Source: Peptococcaceae bacterium (GTDB taxonomy: Bacteria > Bacillota > DSM-12270 > Thermacetogeniales > Thermacetogeniaceae). From it: a stretch of 45,687 nt of DNA. Shown one piece after another: positions 27,526 through 35,943 of the stretch. Location: NCBI GenBank assembly GCA_023249405.1, contig JAHFCR010000014.1:4586-50272 (forward strand), written 5' to 3'. A program made the position numbers and the translations under genes. How positions within the stretch are numbered: position 1 is the first letter of the stretch; every line of letters begins with the position of its first letter. Under the pieces are notes generated by a model. It was not told the origin of the DNA. It worked only from the letters and a program-made list of their open reading frames with translations, and ran no database searches.

Positions 27526-28390
27526 AAAGAAACTACGACAGCTAATGAGCCGCCCCGGGATTTTGGTGGCGCCGGGCGCCCATGATGCGCTGACGGCCAA
27601 AATTATTCAGCAGGTCGGATTCGATGCCGTTTATCTGACAGGCTATGGGCAGGCTGCCAGCACTCTGGGGCAGCCGGATGTCGGGTTGCTGACCATGACG
27701 GAAATGGTTACGAGGGTTCATAATATCGCCGGGGCCGTGGATGTGCCCGTGATCTGTGATGCAGACACCGGTTTCGGCAATAGTCTGAACGTGATGCGCA
27801 CAGTCCGGGAATACGAGGCGGCCGGGGCGGCGGCGATCCAGATTGAAGACCAGGTGATACCCAAGAAATGCGGGCATATGACCGGCCGTCAGGTGGTGCC
27901 GACTGAGGAGATGGTGGACAAGATCAGGGTTGCCGTTGCCGTCAGAACCGATCTCGATCTGATGATCATCGCCCGTACCGATGCCAGAACATTGCTTGGC
28001 ATGGAAGAGGCGATCGCCAGGGGCAAGGCCTATGAGCAGGCGGGAGCGGACATTATCTTTGTGGAGTCTCCGGAATCGGTGGCGGAGATGAAAATGATCA
28101 CTTCTAGCTTTAAGGCGCCTGTGCTGGCTAACATGGTGGAAGGCGGACGGACGCCGCTACTGGATGCTGCAGAACTGGAACAACTTGGTTATAGCCTGGT
28201 GATCTTCCCTACAGCCTCGACCTACGTCATAGCCGACGCTGTGCGGCATTTGATGCTGGAGTTGAAACAAACAGGCACCACCAAGCACATGATAGATCGG
28301 ATGATTTCTTTTGAAGAGTTCAACGGCCTGCTGGGACTGCCGCGTATCAGGGAGATCGAGAAAGGCAACTACAGCATGCTGAAGGCTTGA
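27515..28390 (+). CDS. dml: 2,3-dimethylmalate lyase, isocitrate lyase/PEP mutase family
   Basis: A 291-residue isocitrate lyase-superfamily enzyme. The signature KKCGHMTGRQVVP has the active-site Cys119; DADTGFGN supplies metal-binding aspartates and FVESPES the later barrel strand. In nicotinate fermentation Dml splits 2,3-dimethylmalate to propionate and pyruvate; methylisocitrate lyase, oxaloacetate decarboxylase and carboxyphosphonoenolpyruvate mutase are related alternatives. The pathway context favours Dml. The ATG at 27515, with GGAGG upstream, is preferred over an in-frame ATG at 27473 that lies deep in the preceding gene. This is the last pathway gene on this transcript; no clear terminator follows directly. 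Confidence 0.83.
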   Translation: MNARKKLRQLMSRPGILVAPGAHDALTAKIIQQVGFDAVYLTGYGQAASTLGQPDVGLLTMTEMVTRVHNIAGAVDVPVICDADTGFGNSLNVMRTVREYEAAGAAAIQIEDQVIPKKCGHMTGRQVVPTEEMVDKIRVAVAVRTDLDLMIIARTDARTLLGMEEAIARGKAYEQAGADIIFVESPESVAEMKMITSSFKAPVLANMVEGGRTPLLDAAELEQLGYSLVIFPTASTYVIADAVRHLMLELKQTGTTKHMIDRMISFEEFNGLLGLPRIREIEKGNYSMLKA

Positions 28391-28737
28391 TGGCAGGGCG
28401 AAAAAGTGAAGGAGCGCAGCCAGACGTTGCACAGGGAAGATGACACGGCATAAGCAAATAAAGTCATTAAGCCGGGGTCATCATAAAATGAGCGTACGCC
28501 GAAGTTTAAAGGTTACGTAAGCGCAACTCTTTTGGGCCAGAGACGTTACTGGGCATACGGCTATGGCCGCTTCCCGACAGCAGAGAAGGAGCCGGGCAAA
28601 CAGCAATGGCAAGAAAATGGCGCCAGAAGAAGCGATGGAATAAAAAGCAATACTGAAGTGAGAGATCCGATAGTTAAATCGCCAAATAAAGGATATAGCG
28701 ATATTATCTGGTATGACTTACGTGAATACTGTAGGGA

Positions 28738-28766
28738 TTGTAAATAATTTATGTATACAGTATATA
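28738..28766 (+). promoter_or_regulatory. Candidate sigma-A promoter for the second ABC operon
   Basis: TTGTAA (28738-28743) and TATATA (28761-28766) are 17 bases apart in an AT-rich segment of the 720-base gap between dml and the receptor gene. The gap shows no gene. A start here would give a leader of about 340 bases containing the terminator-like hairpin at 28855. Confidence 0.4.
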
Positions 28767-28854
28767 TATGTTCATAAGATTGTTTTATTAGTTTACATGG
28801 AATAAAGTAAGGATTGTTGATAACAACAACGCTGTTGTAGAAAAAGGGATAATG

Positions 28855-28882
28855 GAGTCCCCCAAAGGGTACTCTATTTTTT
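28855..28882 (+). terminator. Terminator-like hairpin in the leader
   Basis: GAGT-c-CCC and GGG-t-ACTC pair around a CAAA-containing loop and are followed by TATTTTTTAATTT. A smaller dyad (ACAAC...GTTGT, about 28824-28839) lies just before. It may end read-through from dml or act as an attenuator for the importer genes. Confidence 0.5.
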
Positions 28883-29110
28883 AATTTCCCAGCAAATCTA
28901 CTGTACTGATTGGTTGTAAGAAACAAGTTCACCTAAATAACGGTAATCCAATCGGTCGGCAAGATATTTAGTGGTAACGCCATAAATAGGCATTATTTTA
29001 TATTTACCATTGTTGGGGGTGAGATATTGGATGTAAAGTAGTTGATCGTAGATATTTGGTCGAATATTAGTATGAAAAGAAATAATCACTAAGAAAGGTG
29101 GCTAAATTCA

Positions 29111-30397
29111 GTGAGAAGAAACAAATACCTATCATTTTTGGCAATATTCGTGTGTTTGATTCTGCTACTAAGCGGTTGCAGTGCCAAAGGAATGACAAGT
29201 AACAACAATACTGCCAATAAGCCTATTAAGATTGGTTTTCTAGTGGACAAAACAGGGGCCCTTGCCGCGTACGGGTATGCTCATGAGCAGGTAGCAAAGG
29301 CTACCGTACAGACTATCAATCAATCCGGCGGAGTAAGCGGAAGACAGTTAGAACTTGATATCAAGGATACTCAGAGTAATGCCAACATAGCTGCTGTCCA
29401 AGCCCGGCAGCTAGTGGAAAATGACGATGTCGACTTTCTGATGGGAACCAACACCTCAGCGGTAGCCACTGCCGTAGCGCCGGTGGCCAAGGAACTTCAA
29501 ACAGTATACTTCCCAACAACCGGTTATTTCCCTGAAAGTGGCGGGTCTGTGGTAAATTCACCTAACACAGAAAATCGCTGGGTTTTTGACTTTAACACCA
29601 ATGTACACCAGGAAGCGCTGGGCGTGGCGAGCTTTATCAAGAACGACCTGAAGGTTAACAATTGGGCTACTGTCGTTGTGGATTACGATTGGGGATGGGA
29701 CGATGAACACTATTTCGCGGAGGCGGCAAAAGAGGACGGGATTAACATTACGGCAGCGATCAGAGTTCCTCTGGGTACCGATAACTGGGTGCCCTATCTG
29801 TTAAAACTACCGCCTCAAACCAAGGGTGTCTATTTCGCAAACTTTGGAACGGATTTTCTGGCCTTCAACAGGGATTTGGCTGCCGTCAGGCCGGATATAG
29901 TAAGAATTGGGGCTAACTACGTTATTTCAGGTCAAGATATATCCCAGCTCGGGAACTCGGTAAACGGGTTATATGTTGTCTCTGGCGATCCTACCTGGGA
30001 TACGACGGATCAGTTCGATCTTGCCTATCGGAAAGCTATTGGTATGAAAGATAACGTTGAAACCGCAACGGGAAAAGTGCTCATTCCCTCGTATCAATGG
30101 TCCTCGTGGGAGACCCTATACGCTATCCGTGATGTCGTTGTAGCCAGTGGATGGAAGAGCAAGAATGATAATCTCAAGTTCATTCAAACGCTAGAAAATA
30201 TGAAATTCAAGGGCAGCCTGGCTTATCCGGCTGGCGACAGCTATTTCCGGCCAGCCGATCATCTGAGCGTCAAAAGTGACTTTATAGAAAAGATAAATGA
30301 CTCAAAAATATCGGTCATCAAGGATCTCCCGGCAGATAGTATGGCTTACCCGGCGACTATCAATCTGCCGCAAGACCAGCCCTTTACGGCACAGTGA
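29111..30397 (+). CDS. Branched-chain amino acid/amide-type ABC substrate-binding lipoprotein
   Basis: A 428-residue receptor of the LivJ/UrtA/AmiC family. The N-terminus has KK/RR-type charges, a hydrophobic stretch and lipobox LLLSGC (Cys near residue 23), so it is lipid-anchored outside the cell. The mature part opens with KIGFLVDKTGALAAYGY and LVENDDVDFLMGTNTSAVATAV, the family's type I binding fold. GTG 29111 follows AGAAAGGTGG. It heads an importer with two permeases and two ATPases and an embedded hydrolase. Base composition is more AT-rich than the nicotinate genes. The ligand is unknown; the neighbouring hydrolase and nicotinate genes suggest an amide or N-heterocycle (inference). 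Confidence 0.87.
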   Translation: MRRNKYLSFLAIFVCLILLLSGCSAKGMTSNNNTANKPIKIGFLVDKTGALAAYGYAHEQVAKATVQTINQSGGVSGRQLELDIKDTQSNANIAAVQARQLVENDDVDFLMGTNTSAVATAVAPVAKELQTVYFPTTGYFPESGGSVVNSPNTENRWVFDFNTNVHQEALGVASFIKNDLKVNNWATVVVDYDWGWDDEHYFAEAAKEDGINITAAIRVPLGTDNWVPYLLKLPPQTKGVYFANFGTDFLAFNRDLAAVRPDIVRIGANYVISGQDISQLGNSVNGLYVVSGDPTWDTTDQFDLAYRKAIGMKDNVETATGKVLIPSYQWSSWETLYAIRDVVVASGWKSKNDNLKFIQTLENMKFKGSLAYPAGDSYFRPADHLSVKSDFIEKINDSKISVIKDLPADSMAYPATINLPQDQPFTAQ

Positions 30398-30435
30398 TCG
30401 ATGCGTCAAGAGCTATAAAAACCGGCTGAGGATGC

Positions 30436-30477
30436 ATGACCTCGGGTCATACCCCTGCATGGATGACCCGAGGTCAT
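30436..30477. repeat. Paired self-palindromic repeats
   Basis: ATGACCTCGGGTCAT (30436-30450) and ATGACCCGAGGTCAT (30463-30477) are exact reverse complements, and each is itself ATGACC-N3-GGTCAT. The pair can form one long hairpin or two protein-binding dyads 27 bases apart. It lies between the receptor and hydrolase genes with no T tract after it. Confidence 0.85.
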
Positions 30478-30544
30478 ACCTCAGGTTTCAAAATGATGGA
30501 TGCACCAGAAAGATTGATAAGCTTGCCGATGGGGGGAAGGCTGT

Positions 30545-31204
30545 TTGGGAAAAACTTACTCGGAATGGACGCCGGTTTTTCAGTTGGTGCGCAGTCAAAG
30601 TGCTTTATTGATAATCGACATGCAACGCGGCTTTATTGAGGAAGGCGCTGCGCTGGAAGTACCGATGGCCCGCAGGCAAGTTGGTACTACCAAGGAGTTG
30701 ATAGGCTTTTGCCGGGGATTAGGCATCCCGGTTCTTTATAGTGTTTTTTGCCTGGCTGATGATTTCCAGTATGAATTTTATACGAAGATGGCTCATCAAA
30801 GAGGCCTGAAAGTTGGCAGACCAGAATGTCAATTCTGGGATGGCAAGCCGGAAACGGAAATTATCAACGAATTGCAACCGCTGCCCAACGAACGGGTGAT
30901 TAAGAAGTGCGGGTATGATTGCTTTGCAGGAACTGAATTGGACACAGTCCTGAAGTCGCTTAAGGTAAACTTCTTGATAATCGCGGGCACGGTGCTCAAT
31001 TGGTGCGTAGACAGCACGGTCAGGGGGGCCTTCCACCGCCACTATAACGTGGTTGTTGTGGCGGATGCCGTCAGTTCCTACGATCATGCCGGAGGTACTG
31101 CAGAAGACTGGCAACGAATGGAATTAAACTTTTTTTCCGAGGCCTTTGGCCGGGTCATGCCTGCCGCAGAGATCATGCGAGAACTAAGTCTTAGAAAAGG
31201 GTGA
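30545..31204 (+). CDS. Isochorismatase-family cysteine hydrolase
   Basis: A 219-residue isochorismatase-like hydrolase. The expected triad is present: Asp25 (LLIIDMQ), Lys121 (VIKKCGYDCFAGT) and Cys154 (GTVLNWCVDST), with a cis-peptide GTV before the nucleophile. Such enzymes cleave amides such as ureidoacrylate, biuret, N-carbamoylsarcosine or maleamate. The metal-binding histidines of true nicotinamidase are not evident, so PncA is unlikely. TTG 30545 follows GGGGGAAGG. It lies inside an ABC importer operon, between the receptor and first permease, so it probably acts on the imported compound and releases ammonia. The substrate is unknown. Confidence 0.85.
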   Translation: MGKTYSEWTPVFQLVRSQSALLIIDMQRGFIEEGAALEVPMARRQVGTTKELIGFCRGLGIPVLYSVFCLADDFQYEFYTKMAHQRGLKVGRPECQFWDGKPETEIINELQPLPNERVIKKCGYDCFAGTELDTVLKSLKVNFLIIAGTVLNWCVDSTVRGAFHRHYNVVVVADAVSSYDHAGGTAEDWQRMELNFFSEAFGRVMPAAEIMRELSLRKG

Positions 31205-31208
31205 TATC

Positions 31209-32069
31209 TTGCACGGTTCATTGGAAACACTGTACTTTTTACTGTTTGACGGCTTTATCTGGGGGCTGATTATAGCTCTGATTGCGCTGGGTTTATCTTT
31301 GATCTTTGGTATCATGGGGATCATCAACATGGCTCATGGGGATATTTTTATGATTGGCGGTGTATTGACCGTGGTGCTCGTGGCCCGTATCGGCAATTTA
31401 TGGCCACTGTTAATAATTATCCCGCTAATTGTAGGAATATCTGCGTTGCCGGTTGAACGCTGGATCCTGCGGCCATATGAAGGAAAGCCTTTAACAACAA
31501 TGATCGCTACCATTGGAATCTCATTTATTATCGAGGAGATAACGCTGATCTTTTTTGGCGGAGCTGCGCATATGGTGCATGAACCAACGACCTTTACGGT
31601 TCATCTTCTGGGAATAAATTACCCCGGATATAACATCATTGCCGGACTGGTAAGTATGATTTGCATCCTTCTTTTGTGGTCTGGGCTGCGCTTAACCAAA
31701 ATAGGGGTTTACATCAGAGCGACCATTGAAGAACCTGAAATGGCGGATGCCATCGGGATAAACACCGGACAGATTAGAAGCCTGACATTTGCGGCCGGGG
31801 CAAGCCTGGCGGCTTTCGGAGGAGTATTGGCGGCGCCTATCCACCAGGTATCCTATCTTATGGGGCAAGATGTGATACTCTTTTGTTTTATTGTTGTTAT
31901 CGTGGGGGGCTTGGGAAATTTAATGGGGACTCTCGTGGCAGCCGTATTCTTATCCGCCGTTCAGGAGGGCTTGAGCCTGGTTTTCACCCCTGTCAACTCA
32001 AATGTGATAATCTTATTACTGATGGCGCTTATTCTTGTGATTAAGCCAAAGGGGATGTTTTCTTCTTGA
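31209..32069 (+). CDS. LivH-type ABC permease
   Basis: A 286-residue polytopic membrane protein of the LivH/UrtB family, with about eight hydrophobic helices and the signature LGLSLIFGIMGIINMAHGDIFMIGG near the N-terminus, plus EEPEMADAIGINTGQIRSLTFAAGASLAAFGG, the conserved cytoplasmic coupling loop. TTG 31209 is preceded by AAAAGGGTGAT and lies four bases after the hydrolase stop. It overlaps the next permease by four bases (TTGA). It forms half of the transmembrane channel of the importer. Confidence 0.9.
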   Translation: MHGSLETLYFLLFDGFIWGLIIALIALGLSLIFGIMGIINMAHGDIFMIGGVLTVVLVARIGNLWPLLIIIPLIVGISALPVERWILRPYEGKPLTTMIATIGISFIIEEITLIFFGGAAHMVHEPTTFTVHLLGINYPGYNIIAGLVSMICILLLWSGLRLTKIGVYIRATIEEPEMADAIGINTGQIRSLTFAAGASLAAFGGVLAAPIHQVSYLMGQDVILFCFIVVIVGGLGNLMGTLVAAVFLSAVQEGLSLVFTPVNSNVIILLLMALILVIKPKGMFSS

Positions 32070-33052
32070 ACAAGATCATGTATTTTTTACGAATGCGATC
32101 CGTTGTCCTGATTATTGTTTTATTGGCTTTAATTGCGGTTGGTTTATGTGTAAAATCCAGTTTTCTATCGATATTAATCACGATGATTACATATTGCATC
32201 TACGCCCTGGCCTATGACTTGCTTCTAGGATATGCAAATCAGCCAAGCTTGGGCCAATCCTTGTTTTTTGGACTGGGAGCCTATGGAATGGTGTTGCCGA
32301 TTATTTATTGGCACTTTGGTTTCTGGGGTTCGCTGGGAGTGGCCCTGGTTGTTGGTGCAGCGGGGGGACTTCTGGTCGGGTTTGTAGCTGTCCGGTTAAC
32401 GGAGGCCTATCATGTCATCTTTACGGCTGTAATTGCGTCCGTGATGTTACTTTTGGCCAACAATTACACTCCCATAACGGGTGGCAGCGGTGGTTTGTCC
32501 TTTCAGGTAGCGCCCTTCTTTTCTGGATGGATAAAGCTAACAGTATACAGCATTGCCGCTAATTATTTCTTGGTATTGGCTTTTGGCGTAGCAGTGTTTC
32601 TGTTGCTCACGAGGTTGGTGTCCAGTCCTCTTGGCAAGGTATGGGTAGCCATCCGGGAAAATGAGCAGCGGGTGGTATCCCTTGGCTATAACGTATATTG
32701 GTATAAGCTGGCAGCATTTGTAGCGGCGAGCATGCTTACTGCATTGGCCGGAGCCCTTTATGTTATTTCTTTACGTTATGTTAGCGCGGATTGTTTTGAC
32801 TTTCAATGGTCGGTGCTGCCCTTTGTTTGGGTTCTGATCGGTGGGATTGGTACTCTTATAGGACCCATCATCGGTGTGGTTTTATTTACCCTGTTCCAAT
32901 TTTATGTTAGCGACTGGTGGAGCCATTATCTGATTCTTTTCGGCGTTTTGATACTGGTAATTTTGAGATGGGCTCCACAAGGCATAATGGGCTATTATGA
33001 AAATATAAGAACAAACAAGATCCTTAAGGGGGGCGGGGAACACGCCAGCTAA
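32066..33052 (+). CDS. LivM-type ABC permease
   Basis: A 328-residue LivM/UrtC permease with about nine hydrophobic helices. Family features are YALAYDLLLGYANQPSLGQS near 50 and the coupling loop SSPLGKVWVAIRENEQRVVSLGYN near 200. The TTG start is embedded in the stop of livH (TTGA). It should pair with the LivH-type protein. The end carries a GGGGGGCGGGG run that may serve as Shine-Dalgarno for the following ATPase. Confidence 0.9.
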   Translation: MNKIMYFLRMRSVVLIIVLLALIAVGLCVKSSFLSILITMITYCIYALAYDLLLGYANQPSLGQSLFFGLGAYGMVLPIIYWHFGFWGSLGVALVVGAAGGLLVGFVAVRLTEAYHVIFTAVIASVMLLLANNYTPITGGSGGLSFQVAPFFSGWIKLTVYSIAANYFLVLAFGVAVFLLLTRLVSSPLGKVWVAIRENEQRVVSLGYNVYWYKLAAFVAASMLTALAGALYVISLRYVSADCFDFQWSVLPFVWVLIGGIGTLIGPIIGVVLFTLFQFYVSDWWSHYLILFGVLILVILRWAPQGIMGYYENIRTNKILKGGGEHAS

Positions 33053-33803
33053 AAAAAGTGCCATTCTAAAGATAAAAGATCTGGCAGTGCAATTTGGCGC
33101 TTTTACTGCGCTAGACGGCGTGGATATCGAGGTCGAACCCGGAGAGGTACACTCACTTATTGGACCAAATGGCGCCGGAAAAACAACCTTGTTAAACACC
33201 ATTGCGGGAGACGTTAAACCGACGAGAGGACGGATTGTTTTTGACAATGAAGATGTCACCGGACTTTTACCGCATATGTGCGTTCAGAAGGGAATCTCCA
33301 GGACATTCCAGATACCTAATGTGATGCCAGGCATAAAAGTATGGGAAAGTGTTTGGCTGGGGATCAATTCAAAGGCCAAGATTTCCTGGCACCCGTTCGT
33401 GGGGGCGAAATATGCAGATGCTATCGCCAGAAAAGTGAGGGAACTTTGTCAGATCGTTGGCTTGGAAGAAAGCATGGATGAATTGGCCGGCAATTTATCG
33501 CATGGCGATCAAAAAATACTGGAGATTGCGATGGCTATGAGTTTGGACGGGTCTCTACTGCTCCTTGATGAGCCGACGCAAGGGGTCAGTCCTGGTGAGA
33601 TTGATACCTTTATGTCGATTATCAAGAAAGTATCGGAAACAAAGACTGTTTTAATGGTTGAGCATAATATGGATGTTGTTTTGGGCGTTTCAGACAGGGT
33701 GACCGTCTTAGATCATGGCAGGGTTATTGCCAATAGTACCCCGTCAGAGGTTGTTAATGATGAACAAGTAAGGCAGGTTTACCTAGGCACGACGGATGTA
33801 TAG
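33042..33803 (+). CDS. LivG-type ABC ATPase, with uncertain start
   Basis: An ABC ATPase of the LivG/UrtD type: Walker A GPNGAGKTT, a signature LSHGDQKILEIAMA and Walker B LLLLDEPTQGVSPGE, then the H-loop EHNMD. The first canonical start, GTG 33087, would omit the conserved first strand, AILKIKDLAVQ, which is encoded in frame upstream. No ATG, GTG or TTG exists there, but ACG at 33042 (then CCA GCT AAA AAA) sits just after GGCGGGG, where an ATG would be expected. Either a rare start codon, a mutation, or the shorter GTG form is used. It energises the importer. Confidence 0.85.
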   Translation, partial: TPAKKSAILKIKDLAVQFGAFTALDGVDIEVEPGEVHSLIGPNGAGKTTLLNTIAGDVKPTRGRIVFDNEDVTGLLPHMCVQKGISRTFQIPNVMPGIKVWESVWLGINSKAKISWHPFVGAKYADAIARKVRELCQIVGLEESMDELAGNLSHGDQKILEIAMAMSLDGSLLLLDEPTQGVSPGEIDTFMSIIKKVSETKTVLMVEHNMDVVLGVSDRVTVLDHGRVIANSTPSEVVNDEQVRQVYLGTTDV

Positions 33804-33847
33804 TAAAATTTGTCTGACAGGCAAACCAAAGCATTTAAGGGGTGACT

Positions 33848-34549
33848 TTGTTGCTTGATATCAAGGATATTCATGTTTACTACGACAAAAGTTATATCTT
33901 GCGCGGGGTGTCTTTAAAGATTGAAAAAGGGGAAATTGGCTGCCTGTTTGGGCGTAATGGAGCCGGTAAAACGACGACCCTGAAAACGATTATGGGTTTG
34001 GTTAACCCCAGGCAGGGCGAAATATTTTATGACGGCAAGGATATTACCGGATTGCGGCCATATCAAAGGGCGAGAGGCGGGATTGGTTTCATACCCCAAG
34101 ATAAGCTGCTCTTTAAAAAAATGACGGTGTATGAAAACCTGCTGACCGGGAGTAAGGGCCAAAATCACGGTCAAACGTGGGATATGGTCCTCGAACTGTT
34201 TCCAGATTTGAGAGAGAAATTATCGAGGAAGGCGGGGTCGCTTAGCGGGGGACAACAGCAAATGTTGGCCATTGCCAGGGCCTTATTGATCAACCCCGAT
34301 TTATTAATATTGGATGAGCCAAGTATCGGTCTGATGCCAATAATGATTTCCAGCCTGGCTGAAGTGATCACGAAATTGAATGGGGTTGGGATTACGGTTC
34401 TGCTGGTAGAAGAAAAAATCCCCTTTGCCTTGAGGCTGGCTCATCGGATTTACGTTATGGACGTGGGGAAAATAGTTTATCAGGGAATGGCGGGGAGCAT
34501 TGATGAGAATGAGTTGTTGTCCCACTATCTTGGGGTCAATCAGCGATAA
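33848..34549 (+). CDS. LivF-type ABC ATPase
   Basis: An ABC ATPase of about 233 residues of the LivF/UrtE type. Walker A is GRNGAGKTT, the signature LSGGQQQMLAIARA, Walker B LLILDEPSIGL, and the H-loop region reads LLVEEKIPFA, where the usual histidine position is replaced (VEEK rather than VEQN/H, as is common in LivF). AAGGGGTG overlaps an in-frame GTG at 33842, so TTG 33848 or 33851 is the more likely start. It completes the five-component importer. Confidence 0.88.
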   Translation: MLLDIKDIHVYYDKSYILRGVSLKIEKGEIGCLFGRNGAGKTTTLKTIMGLVNPRQGEIFYDGKDITGLRPYQRARGGIGFIPQDKLLFKKMTVYENLLTGSKGQNHGQTWDMVLELFPDLREKLSRKAGSLSGGQQQMLAIARALLINPDLLILDEPSIGLMPIMISSLAEVITKLNGVGITVLLVEEKIPFALRLAHRIYVMDVGKIVYQGMAGSIDENELLSHYLGVNQR

Positions 34550-34906
34550 ATATAAAATTCGGTTCGATTAGATAGTGTATGAAAACGTAAGTTTTGGCAA
34601 GGGGAGGCTGGCGGTCGAGCGAAAAGACAGGTGCATGCCGGATCGGCCTTTCACCAAAACCTGAAGCGATTGCCAAGCTGAGCGCCAAATGGCCTCTGCG
34701 GGGTGCTGATTTGTGGCATCTATCTCTGCCGTATCCTTGAAATCGCATCTGTCGGAACTCTCGCTGCTCACTGTCGATGCTCGCTTGCAAGCGGAAGTGG
34801 CCGGTCAAGATCTCCGGCATTGACATTCCCCTCCCCAAGGATGTTGGAAAGTACTCGCTAAGAGCTTTTGGTACCGCAGCAGGGTTTTTACAGTAAAACA
34901 TTATAA

Positions 34907-34945
34907 AAAGACGGCCCCGGCTAATTACGGGGCCGTCTTTGATTT
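34907..34945. terminator. Bidirectional terminator
   Basis: AAAGACGGCCCCG (34907-34919) and CGGGGCCGTCTTT (34928-34940) form perfect 13-base arms with an 8-base loop, flanked by A-rich and T-rich runs. It serves both the importer operon and the minus-strand cotJC remnant. The preceding 34550-34906 holds no intact gene; one frame ends SGIDIPLPKDVGKYSLRAFG and may be a relic. Confidence 0.85.
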
Positions 34946-34961
34946 TGACAAGATTGATACT

Positions 34962-35451
34962 CTAGAATACCTTCTTGCTGTCCATGTAGCCCTGGATGTA
35001 ATCCAGAGTCTCACCGAAGCGCTGGAAGTGCACCACCTCGCGTTCCCGGAGGAACCTCAGGCTGTCCTGCAGGTCCGTATCGTCGGTGAGACGGATCAGG
35101 TTCTCGTAGGTGGCCCGGGCTTTCTGCTCCGCCGCCATATCCTCATGCAGGTCGGCGATCGGGTCGCCCATGGTGTTGATGTAGGCGGTCGTGAAGGGAA
35201 CGCCGTTGGAGTCGCTGGGGAAGATACCGCTGTCCCAGATGGCGTAGTGTCCCCCGTAGTCACCCGCTTCGATCTGGGCGATAGTGACGCCCTGTGTCAG
35301 CTTGTAGATCATGGTGGCGATCATCTCCCAGTGCGCCAGTTCCTCGGTGCCGATGTCGGTCAGGATTCCTTTGCCGCGTCCGGTGGGCATGGTGTAGCGT
35401 TGAGAGAGGTAGCGTACCGAGGCGCCCAGTTCTCCATTGGGACCGCCGAAC
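34962..35451 (-). pseudogene. cotJC: 5'-truncated second copy of cotJC (manganese catalase-like spore coat protein)
   Basis: The frame encodes a manganese-catalase/CotJC protein nearly identical to the intact copy at 44475-45047, but begins abruptly at FGGPNGELGA, equivalent to residue 29 of 190. Upstream of 35451 the sequence is unrelated (reading NRK and then a stop), so the first 28 residues and the promoter are gone. An internal ATG at 35390 could still give a 142-residue product, but it lacks the N-terminal helix and no good Shine-Dalgarno is visible. A terminator lies just past its end. It is best read as a partial duplication left by rearrangement. Confidence 0.8.
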
Positions 35452-35644
35452 TTCCTGTTTTATACAATCACGTAATCATCTTAAACCTCTGCTCAGGGCG
35501 ATATATGACGTTTTATAGAGAATATCAGAATATTATGATACCTGGCCAGTCGGGCGGCGTTTATGGTAGATTTTAGAATTCTTAATACCATGTAATTGAT
35601 TGCTCGCTAACCCAAGGATATAATGGGAGCAGGATGTAGTTGCT

Positions 35645-35787
35645 GTGACTGCCGATCTTGACCGACTGGTCGAAGAAATTGAGGCTTTTCCGAGGGGAAA
35701 AAGCTCCAATTGGTTGAGCGCTTGGAGCAAGGCGGTTTTTTAATGACGATCGATCAGATTGGACACCGGAAAGGAAGAAGACCATAG
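35645..35787 (+). pseudogene. Antitoxin-like remnant with frameshift
   Basis: From GTG 35645 one frame reads TADLDRLVEEIEAF; the following frame continues SEGKKLQLVERLEQGGFLMT and ends at 35787. Joined, they resemble small VapB/DUF2281-type antitoxins with a helical LVERLE segment. A one-base shift near 35689 breaks it. It precedes a decayed PIN-domain gene. Confidence 0.35.
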
Positions 35788-35943
35788 GAGGAATAAGCGA
35801 GGATAATCATGGTAGATTTTCGACAGCCCATCCAGGTTCCAACGGGAGATCCCTGCTACGTTTTGCGGGCTCGATAAATGAAAATGACTTGATAGCAATT
35901 CAGAGAGCTATTGAAGAATGGTGCAAAGCAGTTGACCAAGAAG

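Noticed and set aside
28561-28932. A 123-codon minus-strand frame in the gap before the importer operon
   Set aside because: Composition follows the AT-rich non-coding DNA and the translation has no domain-like pattern.
28391-29110. A riboswitch (guanidine or similar) in the leader of the importer operon
   Set aside because: Only simple hairpins and a terminator-like stem are visible; no conserved riboswitch core could be recognised by eye.
30545-31204. Nicotinamidase (PncA) as the identity of the cysteine hydrolase
   Set aside because: The Asp/Lys/Cys triad fits the superfamily, but the metal-binding Asp/His cluster of nicotinamidases is not seen, so only the broad family call is supported.
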